Notes under the pieces: generated by a model
Told to the model about the DNA's origin: nothing
The model's database searches: none
The model's input: only the letters and a program-made list of their open reading frames with translations
In this document: positions 35,249 through 44,962 of the stretch, piece by piece
Layout: each line of letters starts with the position of its first letter
Position numbering within the stretch: the first letter of the stretch is position 1
Position numbers and translations under genes: made by a program
Source of the DNA: a bacterium
GTDB taxonomy: Bacteria > CAIWAD01
Reading direction: 5' to 3'
Length of the DNA: 64,000 nt
Assembly (NCBI GenBank): GCA_030429345.1
Contig: JAUIFJ010000016.1
Span: 28,840-92,839 of the forward strand

Positions 35249-36850
35249 TCAAAATGGGCCACAAAGCCCAGTATACATCGGCTGCAGTGGCGTCGTTGGA
35301 GCCGTCGTAGTCGGCGGCAACACCGGGTTCAGGTCGAACTCGCCGTTGTCTACAGTAAGGGCCGTGGACATGTCGTCGTTGTATACGGTGAAAGAGAAGC
35401 TTCCGTTCAGTGTCGTCGCGGTGGCTTCGTTGAGAATGATCTCGCCCCCGGTTCCCGGAACGGTCTCCAGCGCGCCGCGCGGGTTGCTGTAGTCGAATCC
35501 CGGAATCAGCGTGTCTGGAACATAGCGGCCCATGGCGCCGCTGTCGATGCTGTAGCTCCCCTCCGCGACCTGGCTCACATAGAACTGGAACTGGGTTCGT
35601 CCCCGGCTGCCGATCACCCAGGCGTCGCCTCCGTTGATCTCCTCCCGCAGGATCAGCTCGTCGAAGCGCTTCAGCTGGCCGTCGATTTCCGCCTGGAAGG
35701 TGCAGCAGAAGAGCTGCGGCTCGGGGAAGGCATAGTCTTCGCAGGCCGGCATGCCGCTGGCGGGCGCGTAGTTCTCGGTTCCATCCGCATAGGAGGAGTT
35801 CAGCAGCAGCTCCCCCCCGCCGAGCTGCCAGGCCCAGGACCAGACCGCGTCCTCGATGGAGGCGTATACGGAGTCATTGTCACTGGCCCAGACACCTTCC
35901 GTTCGTGTACAGGTCCCGGTCTGGAAATTGGCATAGGTGTGCGTGAAGCTGCCATCCTCCGCGAAGTGCATCGTCGTCTGCCAGAAAGCGCTGTTCGTGT
36001 TCTCCCACATCCCCGCGAGGGATGGCGTAGCGTAGTCTTCGCAGGTCGGCAGCTCGCTGACGGCGACGAAAACCTGCTCTTCGGGATCCTCCGGATCAAG
36101 GATCGTCAGGGTCGTTCCGGCGAGCTCCCAGGCCGCGCGGTGTGGCACACCATCGATCACCACCCTCACCGTGTCGCCATCCACCGTCCAGCTGCCGCTG
36201 GTTTCGTCGCATTCCTGTGTTTCAAGGTCGGCCCAGGTCTCGTTGAAGCCTCCGTTCGCCTGGAGCTGGATGGTGTGTTCCAGGACTCCGGGAAGGGATC
36301 TCTGCCAGATCCCTGCGAGTGAAGGTGTTTCGGTGCTCCCGTAGGTCATCGAGAACACGCCGTCCGTCACCGTGATCGTGTCCTGCCGGGTCGCGACATC
36401 CGCCAGCTGAAAGGAGAAACTGCCGCTCAGGGCCGTCGCCGAGAAGGCGTCAAGGAGGATGGTGCCATCGAAACTGCCCGGCAGGGTCTCGTAGGCCCCT
36501 TCCGGAGCGCTGTAATCGTAATCCGGGGAAGAGGTGTCGGGGACATAGCGCCCCATGATGAAGGGGGTCATGTCCTGTGTGCGGTAGGTGCCGGGCTGGG
36601 CCGACTGCAGGTAGAACTGCAGCTGGCGCGTTCCCGCGTTGCCGATCACCCAGGCATCTCCGCCCTCGATTTCCTCCATCCAGAGCAGGTCGTCGAATTC
36701 GACCGATACGCCGTTGATGGTAGCACTCAAACTGCCGGTCCAGCCGGAAGTGCCGTTTTCGGTCGTGTCATCCGACTCGTCGCAGCCCAGCAGGGCAAGC
36801 CCCAGGAGGGCGAGGCAGAGTCGTGTGTTCCAGCGAGTTGCAGGATTCAA
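35249..36850 (-). CDS. exported lipoprotein with internal A-B-B-A duplication
   Basis: I chose TTG 36850 because GAAAGGA precedes it by seven bases and it places a lipoprotein signal at the N-terminus (CLALLGLALLGC with Cys as the acylation site); the frame itself opens further upstream. The 533-residue protein has two copies of a domain with GGDAWVIG ... GRYVPDT ... LSGSFSFQL (about 25-165 and 405-520). Between them are two copies of a lipocalin-like Trp-rich domain (PSLAGIWQRS and PSLAGMWENT, with ATCEDYA linkers). Outer copies A, inner copies B. It is probably anchored in the outer membrane. I cannot assign a function. It is divergent from the GNAT gene. Confidence 0.75.
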   Translation of the reverse strand: MNPATRWNTRLCLALLGLALLGCDESDDTTENGTSGWTGSLSATINGVSVEFDDLLWMEEIEGGDAWVIGNAGTRQLQFYLQSAQPGTYRTQDMTPFIMGRYVPDTSSPDYDYSAPEGAYETLPGSFDGTILLDAFSATALSGSFSFQLADVATRQDTITVTDGVFSMTYGSTETPSLAGIWQRSLPGVLEHTIQLQANGGFNETWADLETQECDETSGSWTVDGDTVRVVIDGVPHRAAWELAGTTLTILDPEDPEEQVFVAVSELPTCEDYATPSLAGMWENTNSAFWQTTMHFAEDGSFTHTYANFQTGTCTRTEGVWASDNDSVYASIEDAVWSWAWQLGGGELLLNSSYADGTENYAPASGMPACEDYAFPEPQLFCCTFQAEIDGQLKRFDELILREEINGGDAWVIGSRGRTQFQFYVSQVAEGSYSIDSGAMGRYVPDTLIPGFDYSNPRGALETVPGTGGEIILNEATATTLNGSFSFTVYNDDMSTALTVDNGEFDLNPVLPPTTTAPTTPLQPMYTGLCGPF

Positions 36851-37013
36851 GAGACATCCTTTCGTAGTGGATTCCTGGCTGCATGTGTTCAGGTCCCTGG
36901 TACTATACTGCTTTTTGATTGCGCATCTAACACTATCTGAACCACATTCCTTGCTGCCGCAGGCGATCATGGTTGACAGGATCGCCTGCTTGAATTCCAG
37001 TCAAGGGAAAGTC

Positions 37014-37520
37014 ATGTCCTTCGAACTCCAGCCCACCCTGGTCGGATCGACCCTGCGCATTCGGCCCTTGCGCGAAGAGGACCGCGAGGCCTTGTACTCC
37101 GTTGCCCGGGATCCGCTGATCTGGGAGCAGCATCCGGTCAAGACCCGTCACACGCCGGAGGGTTTCGCGATCTTCTTCGAGGAGTCCCTGGCCTCCGGGG
37201 GCTGCCTGGTGGTGGAGGAGAAGGAGAGCGGCCGCGTGATCGGTTCTTCCAGGTACTACGAGTACAACGAGGCAAACTCGGAGATCGAGGTTGGCTGGAC
37301 CTACCTGGAGCGCGCGCACTGGGGCGGGAAGACCAATCGGGAGCTGAAGGCTCTCATGCTGGAGCACGCCTTCCGCTTCGTCAAGCGCGTACTGCTCAAG
37401 ATCGGCCCGGAGAACCGGCGCTCGCGCAGGGCGGCGGAGAAGATAGGGGCTGTACTCGAGCGAGAGGATGTAGATGGCGGCGGGCGGCCTTGCCTGGTCT
37501 ACGTGGTCTGGAAGGGCTAG
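37014..37520 (+). CDS. GNAT-family N-acetyltransferase (RimJ/RimL-like)
   Basis: ATG 37014 is preceded by AAGGGA, and the fold begins here (TLRIRPLREEDREALY). The 168-residue product has the RimL-type pattern: WEQHPVKTRHTPEGF, VIGSSRYYEYNEANSEIEVGWTYL, then HWGGKTNRELKALMLEHAF and the acetyl-CoA-binding GPENRRSRRAAEKIGA. Such enzymes acetylate N-termini of proteins or small amines using acetyl-CoA in the cytoplasm; the substrate here is unknown. The gene ends four bases into the convergent oxidoreductase gene. Confidence 0.88.
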   Translation: MSFELQPTLVGSTLRIRPLREEDREALYSVARDPLIWEQHPVKTRHTPEGFAIFFEESLASGGCLVVEEKESGRVIGSSRYYEYNEANSEIEVGWTYLERAHWGGKTNRELKALMLEHAFRFVKRVLLKIGPENRRSRRAAEKIGAVLEREDVDGGGRPCLVYVVWKG

Positions 37521-38608
37521 CGCCCCAGCACTCCCACCTTCAGCGCGATGCGCGCCACGTCGTACCACTCCAGGTCCTTCAGTTCCGGCAGGTGGACCAG
37601 GCTGTTGAGCACGCGCCGCTGGAAGCCCGGCTTGTGGAACCAGGGACGGAAGCCGCGGCCGAAGGCCAGCTGGCGTCTCACGAAGGCCAGGCTGTTCTCG
37701 TATACTGTGCCGGTCTTGCGGCTGCCGACTTCCCCGTGATCCAGCAGCGCCCGCGCCGCCTTCTCCCCGCTGCGCAGGGCGTAGTAGATGCCTTCCCCGC
37801 TGTTGGGCTCGCAGAGTCCGCCGGCATCTCCCGTGAAGAGCACGCGGTTCCGCGCCAGCCGCCGGATCGGCTTGTCGGGCAGGGGCCAGCCCTGGACCTT
37901 GGCCTCGGGATAGCCCAGCCGCTCGCGGTACTCCTTCAGCAGCTGTTTCTGGTCGCCGCTCTTCCCGGGGACGCCGCAGACGCCGACCATGCGCAGGCCG
38001 CGCTTGGGGAAGTCCCAGGCATAGCCGAAGGGAAAGAGGCCGAAGTCGAGGCGCGGCGGTCCGTCGTAGTCGGAAGGGATCGACAGTTCGAGCGCGGTCT
38101 GGTGTCCGCCCTCGCCGGGGGCAAAGCACTTGCGCAGCTTCGAGAAAACGCCGTCGGCGGCAACGACCCAGTCGGCGCGCAGGACCGTGCCGTCGGCCAG
38201 TTCGACCAGCACCTGCTGCTCGTTCTGCGCGGCTCCGGCGACGGCGCAGCCCTCGCGCAGCTCGGCCCCCGCCTCCTGTGCCCGCCGCGCCAGGAACTCG
38301 TCCAGCTCGATGCGCTGGACGAAGGCCATTCTTCCCCCAAGCTCGCGGTGGACCAGCTCCTCGCCCTCGTGATGGATGGCGAAGACATCGCGGGTGTCGT
38401 GATACAGATCGGATGGAATCGCGTCGCCGTGCAGCTGCTCAAGGAGCCCCAGGCTGCGGTCGGCCAGGAAGCCGCCGCAGAGCTTGTCCCGCGGGAAAGT
38501 CCGTTTCTCGAGCAGCAGCACATCCATTCCTCCCTGCGCGAGAAGGAAGGCCGCCGTCGCCCCGGCCGGCCCGGCGCCGACCACAATCACCTGGTGCTTG
38601 TTTGGCAT
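37517..38608 (-). CDS. FAD-dependent oxidoreductase, geranylgeranyl-reductase family
   Basis: The 363-residue protein has an N-terminal dinucleotide motif VVGAGPAGATAAF, the family motif FPRDKLCGG, the mid-protein AADGVFSKLR and the FAD-binding FTGDAGGLCEPNSGEGIYYAL. Members reduce prenyl chains of chlorophylls, quinones or membrane lipids; others are oxidoreductases of unknown substrate. Without pigment or archaeal-lipid genes nearby, a role in quinone or polyprenyl reduction is only a guess. Length and motif order are typical of the family. Its last codons overlap the end of the convergent GNAT gene by four bases. Confidence 0.88.
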   Translation of the reverse strand: MPNKHQVIVVGAGPAGATAAFLLAQGGMDVLLLEKRTFPRDKLCGGFLADRSLGLLEQLHGDAIPSDLYHDTRDVFAIHHEGEELVHRELGGRMAFVQRIELDEFLARRAQEAGAELREGCAVAGAAQNEQQVLVELADGTVLRADWVVAADGVFSKLRKCFAPGEGGHQTALELSIPSDYDGPPRLDFGLFPFGYAWDFPKRGLRMVGVCGVPGKSGDQKQLLKEYRERLGYPEAKVQGWPLPDKPIRRLARNRVLFTGDAGGLCEPNSGEGIYYALRSGEKAARALLDHGEVGSRKTGTVYENSLAFVRRQLAFGRGFRPWFHKPGFQRRVLNSLVHLPELKDLEWYDVARIALKVGVLGR

Positions 38609-38695
38609 GAAGGTTCCGTCGCTGTCTGTTTCGGATCAATCTCCGGCATCCAGGGAAGATCGGCAAGGCCAACGACAAGGTCCGGGCCGCGTGCG

Positions 38696-41071
38696 CTAGT
38701 CGCCGCTCGTCTCCGTATTCGGTCGCCGGGCGCCGCTGAAGGGGCCCGAGTGGACCGCGATGGGATTGCCGTTCGCGTCGACGGGAACCACGCGGAAAAA
38801 ACTCTTCTCAGTGAAAAAGCCGATCGTTTCTGTTGGCGGACCGGGCGTGCTGTATGCGGGATTCCAGCCCTCGGGCCAGGGCGCTCGAGGATCGCTGGAA
38901 CTGTAGAGCCTGTAGCCGGCCAGCGGGCTCAATCCGAAGATGTCCTCCGGAAGCGGTGTCCAGTCGAAGGAGTAGGTGGGCACGATGCCGGCGAACAATC
39001 CCTCGTAGGTGATGCGCAGATCGGTGATTTCGGGCACGGGGCGATTGCTGGGCAGGATCGCCACCGTTATGCCGTCGTCGATCATGCCTCCGTTGTTGTT
39101 GTAGTTGACCTGCAGCCCCATGCTGCCGTCGGCATTCTCGATGCCGACCGTCGCGAAGCGCGTGGCATAGAGAATGCCGCTCATGGTCTCATAGTTGAAG
39201 TAGATCTCGCCGTTCCGGTAGAGGACCGCCTGGAAGGTATACCGATCCGACCCGAATCCCCAGTGGGGCACAAGAGTCCACTGGAACAGGACACGATTGT
39301 TCGGGCTGTCGTCCAGGTAGTGGACCCACCCGCCGGTGGAAGGATCCAGGTTGTCCCAGAAGGGGTAGATCGCCTTGTTCTGTGATCCAGGGTCGGGAAT
39401 CGGCTGATTGTTCGAATTGGCTGGAAGTCCGGTTTCGAAGGAGAGCCAGCCGTCGCTGCTGACGCTGATCGAGTCATAGGTGCTGTCGTAGAAGGGGAAG
39501 GGGAAAGGCAGCGCCAATTCGACCACCGCGTCATTCGCATTGAGGGACAGGAGCTGTCCGTCGGGTACGATGTCTTCCCATTCGTAGATCGGTCCTGCAG
39601 GATCCAGGCTGTTGATCCATGTATACAGATCTTCCGGGCCGCCGCGGGTCGGTCTGCTTTCGGGAGCGGGCGGACGGATGCGGACGATCGTCTTGTCGGC
39701 GATCACACCGCCGCTGCCGTTGTAGCCCACGCGCAGGCCATCCGTGGCGTCGGCATTCTCGATGCCTACCGTTGAGCTGCCAAGGGCATTCTCCGAGATG
39801 TCCATGTATACGAACTCGAGGCTGCCGTCCGGATAGAGAATCGTCTGGTGTGTCATCAGGCTCGTGTATTCCGGAAAGACGTTGTCCCTGAAGAGGGCCA
39901 TTGCTTCCCACTGGATGATTACACGGTCGCGTGCATTGTCATGATAGTAGTGCACGGCCCCGTCCCCGATCGGACTGAGATCCTCCCAGAGACCGCATAC
40001 GATACTGTTCGGATAGTTGCTGCTGGGAATGTCATCGTTGCTGTAGTCTGTGATGTCGGCGCTATCGAAGGTCAGATACCCGTTCGTGCTTACATAGACC
40101 GTGTCGTAATACGTGCCGTAGAACGGGAATTCGAAAGGCAGGGCCAGCGAGGTGCCTTCGTCGTCTCCGGTAATGGGCAGGGGCGTGGTCCCGCTGATGC
40201 CATAGGCTCCGAACTGCGGTCCATTCTCGTCGTGATTGTTGGCCCAGGTGTAGCCGAAGGCATCCGGACCGCCACGGGTCGGCGGATCGATCAAGGGACA
40301 TTCTTCAAAATCGACACTCAGGTCGTATACGCCGGCTGCCGTGCTGAAACCGTCTACGACGATGGAATAGTCGCCGGGCTCCAGGCATCAACTCAATGCG
40401 GACTGAAGAATGCTGGCGCCGAAAGGGTAATCGTCGTCGTTGCCGCTGACCAGGTCCAGGTCCTCGTCGAAGATTCCAATGCGCGTGTCGTAGTAGTAGT
40501 CCTCCGCACAAGTGGAGACCGTCACCTGGGTGGCCTGTTCGAGGCTGAAGGAATACCAGGCGTCATTGGCGGCGAAGCTGGCAGACACTGGACAGGAGGA
40601 GCCGAAGCGAACCGGTACATCGAAAAGGTAATTCGACAAGACCGCCGTGTCGCCCTGATCCGTATACGAACTTCCCGGGTCGCTCTCCAGGATGGGCAGG
40701 GCGGTCCCCGGGCTTCCGCCGGCCGTGCGGTCCGCCGGGTCATGGGGCAGGACCGTCAGCGACTGGTTGAACTGCAGGGCCAGCTCCTCCGGCAGGTGCC
40801 GGTCGCTGCTCTTGAAGAGCAGGTAGGCCTCCTCGGCGGGGAGGCTGCGCCAGTCATCCAGCCATTCGAGCTTGTTGACACCCGCACCGGAGAGGATGGC
40901 CGGCTGGAGCACTTCCCCCGTCCCCGACTTCAAGCCCTGCTCCTTGTGATCCGTCATCCCTGCAGCACGATCACCGAGCGTGGCTCCCGTAGAGCCCGGG
41001 AGGCGGTCGCTCCCCGTGGCCGCGAGGCCCAGGGACAGCATCAGTCCCAGCCCGATCGCATAGATCTTCAT
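38696..41071 (-). pseudogene. exported protein with PPC domain and two nidogen-like domains, interrupted by an in-frame TGA
   Basis: ATG 41071 (AAAGGA upstream) gives a signal peptide (YAIGLGLMLSLGLAA). The frame reads through a PPC-type domain (DAWYSFSLEQATQVTVSTC ... NDDDYPFGASILQSALS), meets TGA at 40388-40390, then continues in the same frame with CLEPGDYSIVVDGFSTAAGVYDLSV, the second half of the same domain. Two copies of a nidogen-like/MAM-like domain follow (LPFEFPFYGTYYDTVYVSTNGYLTF and LPFPFPFYDSTYDSISVSSDGWLSF), then a fibronectin-like tail. The whole is 791 codons plus the stop. The TGA falls inside a conserved strand, so it most likely reflects a nonsense mutation or base error. 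No SECIS-like hairpin follows it. Confidence 0.75.
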
Positions 41072-41364
41072 CGAATATCCTTTCAGGGTGCCCGATCGAG
41101 AAGGAGGAGTGTTCCACCTCAACAGAGATAGAATGAATACCCTCTTCTTCCAGCCTTGCGAAGTAGAGGCAAATTAGGGCAACTTCCATGCCACGCTAAA
41201 GCCTTGGGGATCAGGACGCTGGTCGTTTGTGGTGTCCAGATTCTGAACAAAGCGCTGTTACGAGGCTGCATACAGAACAGTGTTTCGAAGGCAGACCTGC
41301 GAGTGAAGGAAAGCACAGAGGCGTGCAGACCATTTGCAGCGAACTCGTCATAAAAGGAGAAACC

Positions 41365-42066
41365 ATGACAATCAAGGATTCCGCAATCCTGGTCACCGGC
41401 GGAAGCCTGGGCCTGGGCAAGGCCATGGCGAAGAGCCTGTGCGACAAGGGTGCGAGCGTCTGGATCACGGGGCGCGACCGGCAGCGCCTCGACCAGGCCG
41501 CGGATGAGACCGGCGCCCGTGCGATCCTGGCGGATGTGAGCCAGCCGGCGGACATCGAGAAGACCTGCGCCGTGATCCGCAAGGAAAGCGGTCGCCTGGA
41601 CGCCCTGGTCAACAATGCCGGCATCGGCGAGTTCCCGCGCCTGGAGGAGGCGACGCTGGAGCACTTCGAGGAGATCTTCCGGGTCAATGTCTACGGCGCC
41701 GCCCTGATGGCGCAGGCCGTGCTGCCCTTCTTCCGCGAGGCGGGAAAGGGGGCGATCGTCAACATCGGCTCGACGGCGGCGCTCAGGGGCTTCGAGCGCG
41801 GCAGCGTCTACGCCGCCAGCAAGTTCGCCCTGCGCGGCATGACCCAGTGCTGGCAGGCCGAGCTGCGCAAGGAGAACATCCGCGTGATGCTGGTCAATCC
41901 CAGCGAGGTGCCGACGGCCTTCGCCAGCAAGGAGCGCGTCGAGCGCGAACTGCAGGAGAAGAAGCTCACGCCCGTCGAGATCGCGCACGCCGTGTGCTCG
42001 GTCCTCGAAATGGACGATCGCGGCATGATCCCAGAACTGGCGGTCTGGGCGACGAATCCCTGGTGA
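41365..42066 (+). CDS. short-chain dehydrogenase/reductase (SDR)
   Basis: AAAAGGAG lies five bases before ATG 41365, which settles the start against an upstream in-frame one. The 233-residue enzyme has the classical SDR set: TGGSLGLG (residues 11-18) for NAD(P) binding, NNAG (83-86), Ser 136, Tyr 149 and Lys 153 (YAASK). The Arg at about 37 (TGRDRQRL) suggests NADP(H) preference. Substrate cannot be inferred; best general label is 3-oxoacyl-ACP reductase-like SDR. A hairpin follows the stop. Confidence 0.92.
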   Translation: MTIKDSAILVTGGSLGLGKAMAKSLCDKGASVWITGRDRQRLDQAADETGARAILADVSQPADIEKTCAVIRKESGRLDALVNNAGIGEFPRLEEATLEHFEEIFRVNVYGAALMAQAVLPFFREAGKGAIVNIGSTAALRGFERGSVYAASKFALRGMTQCWQAELRKENIRVMLVNPSEVPTAFASKERVERELQEKKLTPVEIAHAVCSVLEMDDRGMIPELAVWATNPW

Positions 42067-42071
42067 GCGAT

Positions 42072-42097
42072 GGCGGAGCCATCGGAATGGCTCCGCC
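42072..42097 (+). terminator. hairpin between convergent SDR and glycine-rich protein genes
   Basis: GGCGGAGCCAT/ATGGCTCCGCC form an 11-bp perfect stem with a CGGA loop directly after the SDR stop. There is no strong T run on either side, so termination may be weak or bidirectional. Confidence 0.65.
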
Positions 42098-42118
42098 CGC
42101 TGCATCGTTCTGCCTTCG

Positions 42119-44080
42119 CTAGGGGAGTGTCTCCGGATTCAGGTAGTTGCCGCTTGCTCCCTGCGGAGAACCGTTCACACCCGGCCCGCCCGGCGCTAGG
42201 TATGAACCCGGTACGATCGACGAGAAGCTGGAGTAGTAGGAGACGATGAGGTATACGGGACCTCCGCGTCCCGCTCCGCCGTGGCCCCCGTCGCCGCCGT
42301 CCCCGCCATCGCCTCCGCTGCCGCCCATGCCGGCGTCATCCTGCTCGTCTGTTCCGCCGTAGGGCCCGCCGTTTCCGCCGTTGCCGCCGTTGCCGCCGTT
42401 TCCGCCCCAGCCGCGGGATCCGGGGATCAGTGGCGTCTCCGTGTAGCTCCAGGTGTGATCCATCACGATGTTCGAGCAGTAGTACATGTAGAGGGCGAAG
42501 GATCCGCCGGCGCCCTGGCCACCGCCACCGCCGGTACCGCCCTGGCCTCCGCCTCCACCACCGCCGCCGGTGCTACCGTAGCTGTCGCAGCTGGAAGTGC
42601 CGCCACCGCCGCCGCCACCGCCGCCACCGCCGCTTCCGTCCGTGCCGTTCTCTCCCGGCTCTCCCCATGCGGGCGTGTATCCCTGCGCCGAATAGCTGCC
42701 CAGGCCGCCGTGCGCGCCCCAGGCCCCGTTGCTTCCATGTGCTCCATCCATTCCGTTCCCGCCATTGCCTTGCACGGCGCCACCGCTGCCGCCTGCACCG
42801 CCGGCGCCTTGTCCGGAGATTCCCGAAGAGCCGGTTTCCGATCCCAGTCCGGATGCACCGCCGAAACCACCTGGACGGCCGGCAGGACTGGAACCCGGAA
42901 AGCCGCCCGGAGGACCGGGGCAGGAGTCGCAGAAGAAGCCGCCATCCTCGCAGCCGGGGTAACCGCTGCCCGCATGGCCACCGGAGGCCCCGGCGCTTCC
43001 GAGCTGCCCCGATTCGCCTCCGCTGCCGGCATCCGCACTCAGCATACAACGCCGGAAGGTGATGCTGCTGCAGGAATCCATGATCGCGCCATAGCTGCTG
43101 CCCCCCGGCGTCGCGGGAGTCGTGCCCATGAAGGAAATGCCGTCGAAGAGGATGTTGCTGCGATTGTGCATGCGCAGGCCCGCGCTGTCGTCCAGGGGCC
43201 TCACGCGCGTGCGCGCGGCCGGGAAAAGGGTTCGCGAACGGAAGTCTTCCGCGTAGCCGCCGTATACGCTGGAGCCGGAGGGCAATCCGCCCAGGCTTTC
43301 TTCCCACAGCGTGCCGGGAAAGGGCGCGCCGGCCAGGTAGATCGTGTCCAGGCTGTCGTGGTCCACCAGGCGCTGCACGGCCTCGCCAAGGGTCAGGAGA
43401 GGAGCATTCCACAGGCCGCTGCCCGTGTCGTCGCCGTTCGGGTGTACGCAGACCCCGTCCGGCAGGGGGTCCGTATACAGTACCGAGACCGGCAGGGGAT
43501 CGCTGTCCTGGCAGCCGTCGTTGACGATGAGCGTCCACGAGGCCAGGCCTTCTGCCTCCGGGGCGGGAAGCTCCAGCGTGGGGCCGTATACGGTCGGTAG
43601 GCTGGCGTGCTCCCAGCGGTAGGTCAAGGGCGCCTCCTCGGGGTCCGTGCTGGCGGAGGCGTCGAAGAGGACGTCCTGGAAGAAGTCCTGGCTCAGGTCC
43701 GCCGCACCGGTCAGGCCGGCAGTCGGAGCCTCGTCGGCGAGCACGCGGAAGAAATACATGCTGTTCTCGTCAGGATCGAAAAGGTAGTGGGTCCGGCCAT
43801 CCCCGCCGAAGTCCAGGGGTGGATCTTCCAGGAGTGTATACCCGCTCCAGGCCTGGCTTGACTGGTAGACTTCGACACAGGGCCCGGTGCCGGGCCAGTT
43901 CAGGTCCAGCTGCTCCCCGACAACATCGAGCCGCAGATCCGTGATGTTGCTCAGGGTGCCGGTGGAATCATCCATGTCGTCCATCATCGGGCCTGTCTTC
44001 GCGGCCACTGTCCCGCTCAGGGCGATCACACCGGTCAGGGCAAGCGAAACTCCCCTTCTGTACTGCATTCGGTAGTTCAT
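42119..44080 (-). CDS. exported glycine-rich (PGRS/collagen-like) surface protein, copy 1
   Basis: GAGGAG lies six bases before ATG 44080, which gives a signal peptide (GVSLALTGVIALSGTVAA). The 653-residue protein has a fibronectin-like domain (DLRLDVVGEQLDLNWPGTGP), an Ig-like domain with LTYRWEHA and WTLIVNDGCQDS, a beta-helix-like part beginning DGVCVHPNGDD and containing VYGGYAEDFRSR, then about 260 residues of GGxGG-rich sequence with long Gly runs. A conserved tail contains DEQDDAGMGG and GGPVYLIV. Cysteine clusters (CEDGGFFCDSC) interrupt the Gly region. The protein at 44963-46849 is a full-length paralog. Such proteins probably form flexible, repetitive surface structures. Confidence 0.82.
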   Translation of the reverse strand: MNYRMQYRRGVSLALTGVIALSGTVAAKTGPMMDDMDDSTGTLSNITDLRLDVVGEQLDLNWPGTGPCVEVYQSSQAWSGYTLLEDPPLDFGGDGRTHYLFDPDENSMYFFRVLADEAPTAGLTGAADLSQDFFQDVLFDASASTDPEEAPLTYRWEHASLPTVYGPTLELPAPEAEGLASWTLIVNDGCQDSDPLPVSVLYTDPLPDGVCVHPNGDDTGSGLWNAPLLTLGEAVQRLVDHDSLDTIYLAGAPFPGTLWEESLGGLPSGSSVYGGYAEDFRSRTLFPAARTRVRPLDDSAGLRMHNRSNILFDGISFMGTTPATPGGSSYGAIMDSCSSITFRRCMLSADAGSGGESGQLGSAGASGGHAGSGYPGCEDGGFFCDSCPGPPGGFPGSSPAGRPGGFGGASGLGSETGSSGISGQGAGGAGGSGGAVQGNGGNGMDGAHGSNGAWGAHGGLGSYSAQGYTPAWGEPGENGTDGSGGGGGGGGGGGTSSCDSYGSTGGGGGGGGQGGTGGGGGQGAGGSFALYMYYCSNIVMDHTWSYTETPLIPGSRGWGGNGGNGGNGGNGGPYGGTDEQDDAGMGGSGGDGGDGGDGGHGGAGRGGPVYLIVSYYSSFSSIVPGSYLAPGGPGVNGSPQGASGNYLNPETLP

Positions 44081-44439
44081 GTATTCTCCTCTTGGTTCGT
44101 TCTTTCCAGAAGGGGTCGTATACAGGTCCACGCACGAGGAAAAGCCGGCCCGTACCGTTCTTCACGGACGTTCAGGCCGCAGAGAATGGCGCTGTCCCTG
44201 AGAGTCGACAGTGCATGACTTGTCCTTGCTGCGGAATACGAGCTGTGTGCTTGACAGAGATGTCGATGGAGGGTATCAATTGCGCCTGGCCCTGCAAAGT
44301 GAAATCTTTCCGGGATGAAAAGAACCGCATACCTGCCGTCCTGCCGTGGCCTTCGTTCTGATGGAACGGCAGTGCTGATCCTGCAGGCAGCCGCGGAACC
44401 CGGCAGCGCAGGCGAAAAAAAATTACGGGACGTATACCG
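44081..44439. other. divergent intergenic region
   Basis: This region of about 360 bases lies between the divergent glycine-rich and DUF6265-like genes. It presumably holds both promoters, though I cannot mark them with confidence. It carries two GTATAC sites (about 44117 and 44431). No gene is seen. Confidence 0.5.
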
Positions 44440-44919
44440 ATGAACCACTGGATGACGGCAATGTTTTGCCTCGTGCTGGCCACGGTATCTCAAGCGGAGG
44501 AGAGGATGGACCTGCAAGACCTGCGCTGGCTCCTGGGCAACTGGGAGCACGAGGGGGCGAAGGCCCTCATCGGAGAGGAGTGGAGCGAGGCCGGCCATAC
44601 GGTCTGGACGGGCCTGGGCCGCCAGACCTCGCGCGAGAGCGGCGATAGCGCGATCAGTGAGGAGCTGCTGCTGGCCGAGCTGGGCGGCGAGGTGTACTAC
44701 ATCGCCAAGGTGGATCACAACTCAATGCCGATTCCCTTCCGGCTCGTGGAACTCGAGGAGAACCGGGCCCGCTTCGAGAACCTGGAGCACGATTTTCCGA
44801 AGCGCATCGAGTACAGGCGGATAACGGAGGATCGCATCGATGTCCGGGTGTCCGACGTAGGGGAGAAGGGCTTCGAGTTGCATTTCACAAGGAAGCCGGG
44901 CAGTCCCCGTTCGAAGTAA
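44440..44919 (+). CDS. exported DUF6265-like protein
   Basis: The 159-residue protein has a signal peptide (MTAMFCLVLATVSQA) and a lipocalin-like beta-barrel pattern: LRWLLGNWEHEG, EEWSEAGHTVWTGLGRQ, FRLVELEENRARFENLEHDFPKRIEYRR and a final strand FELHFTRK. The FENxxHDFPxRIxY block is the hallmark that I associate with DUF6265. Function of the family is unknown; the barrel suggests binding of a small hydrophobic ligand in the periplasm. It lies between the two glycine-rich paralogs, convergent with the second and divergent from the first. Confidence 0.8.
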   Translation: MNHWMTAMFCLVLATVSQAEERMDLQDLRWLLGNWEHEGAKALIGEEWSEAGHTVWTGLGRQTSRESGDSAISEELLLAELGGEVYYIAKVDHNSMPIPFRLVELEENRARFENLEHDFPKRIEYRRITEDRIDVRVSDVGEKGFELHFTRKPGSPRSK

Positions 44920-44962
44920 TCCCCGGTCCTGTCTGGCATTCAGCGCGACAGCCTGGCCCGGA

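Noticed and set aside
40388..40390. Selenocysteine at the second in-frame TGA
   Set aside because: No GGU-loop hairpin follows within about 40 bases, and the column does not look like a cysteine position.
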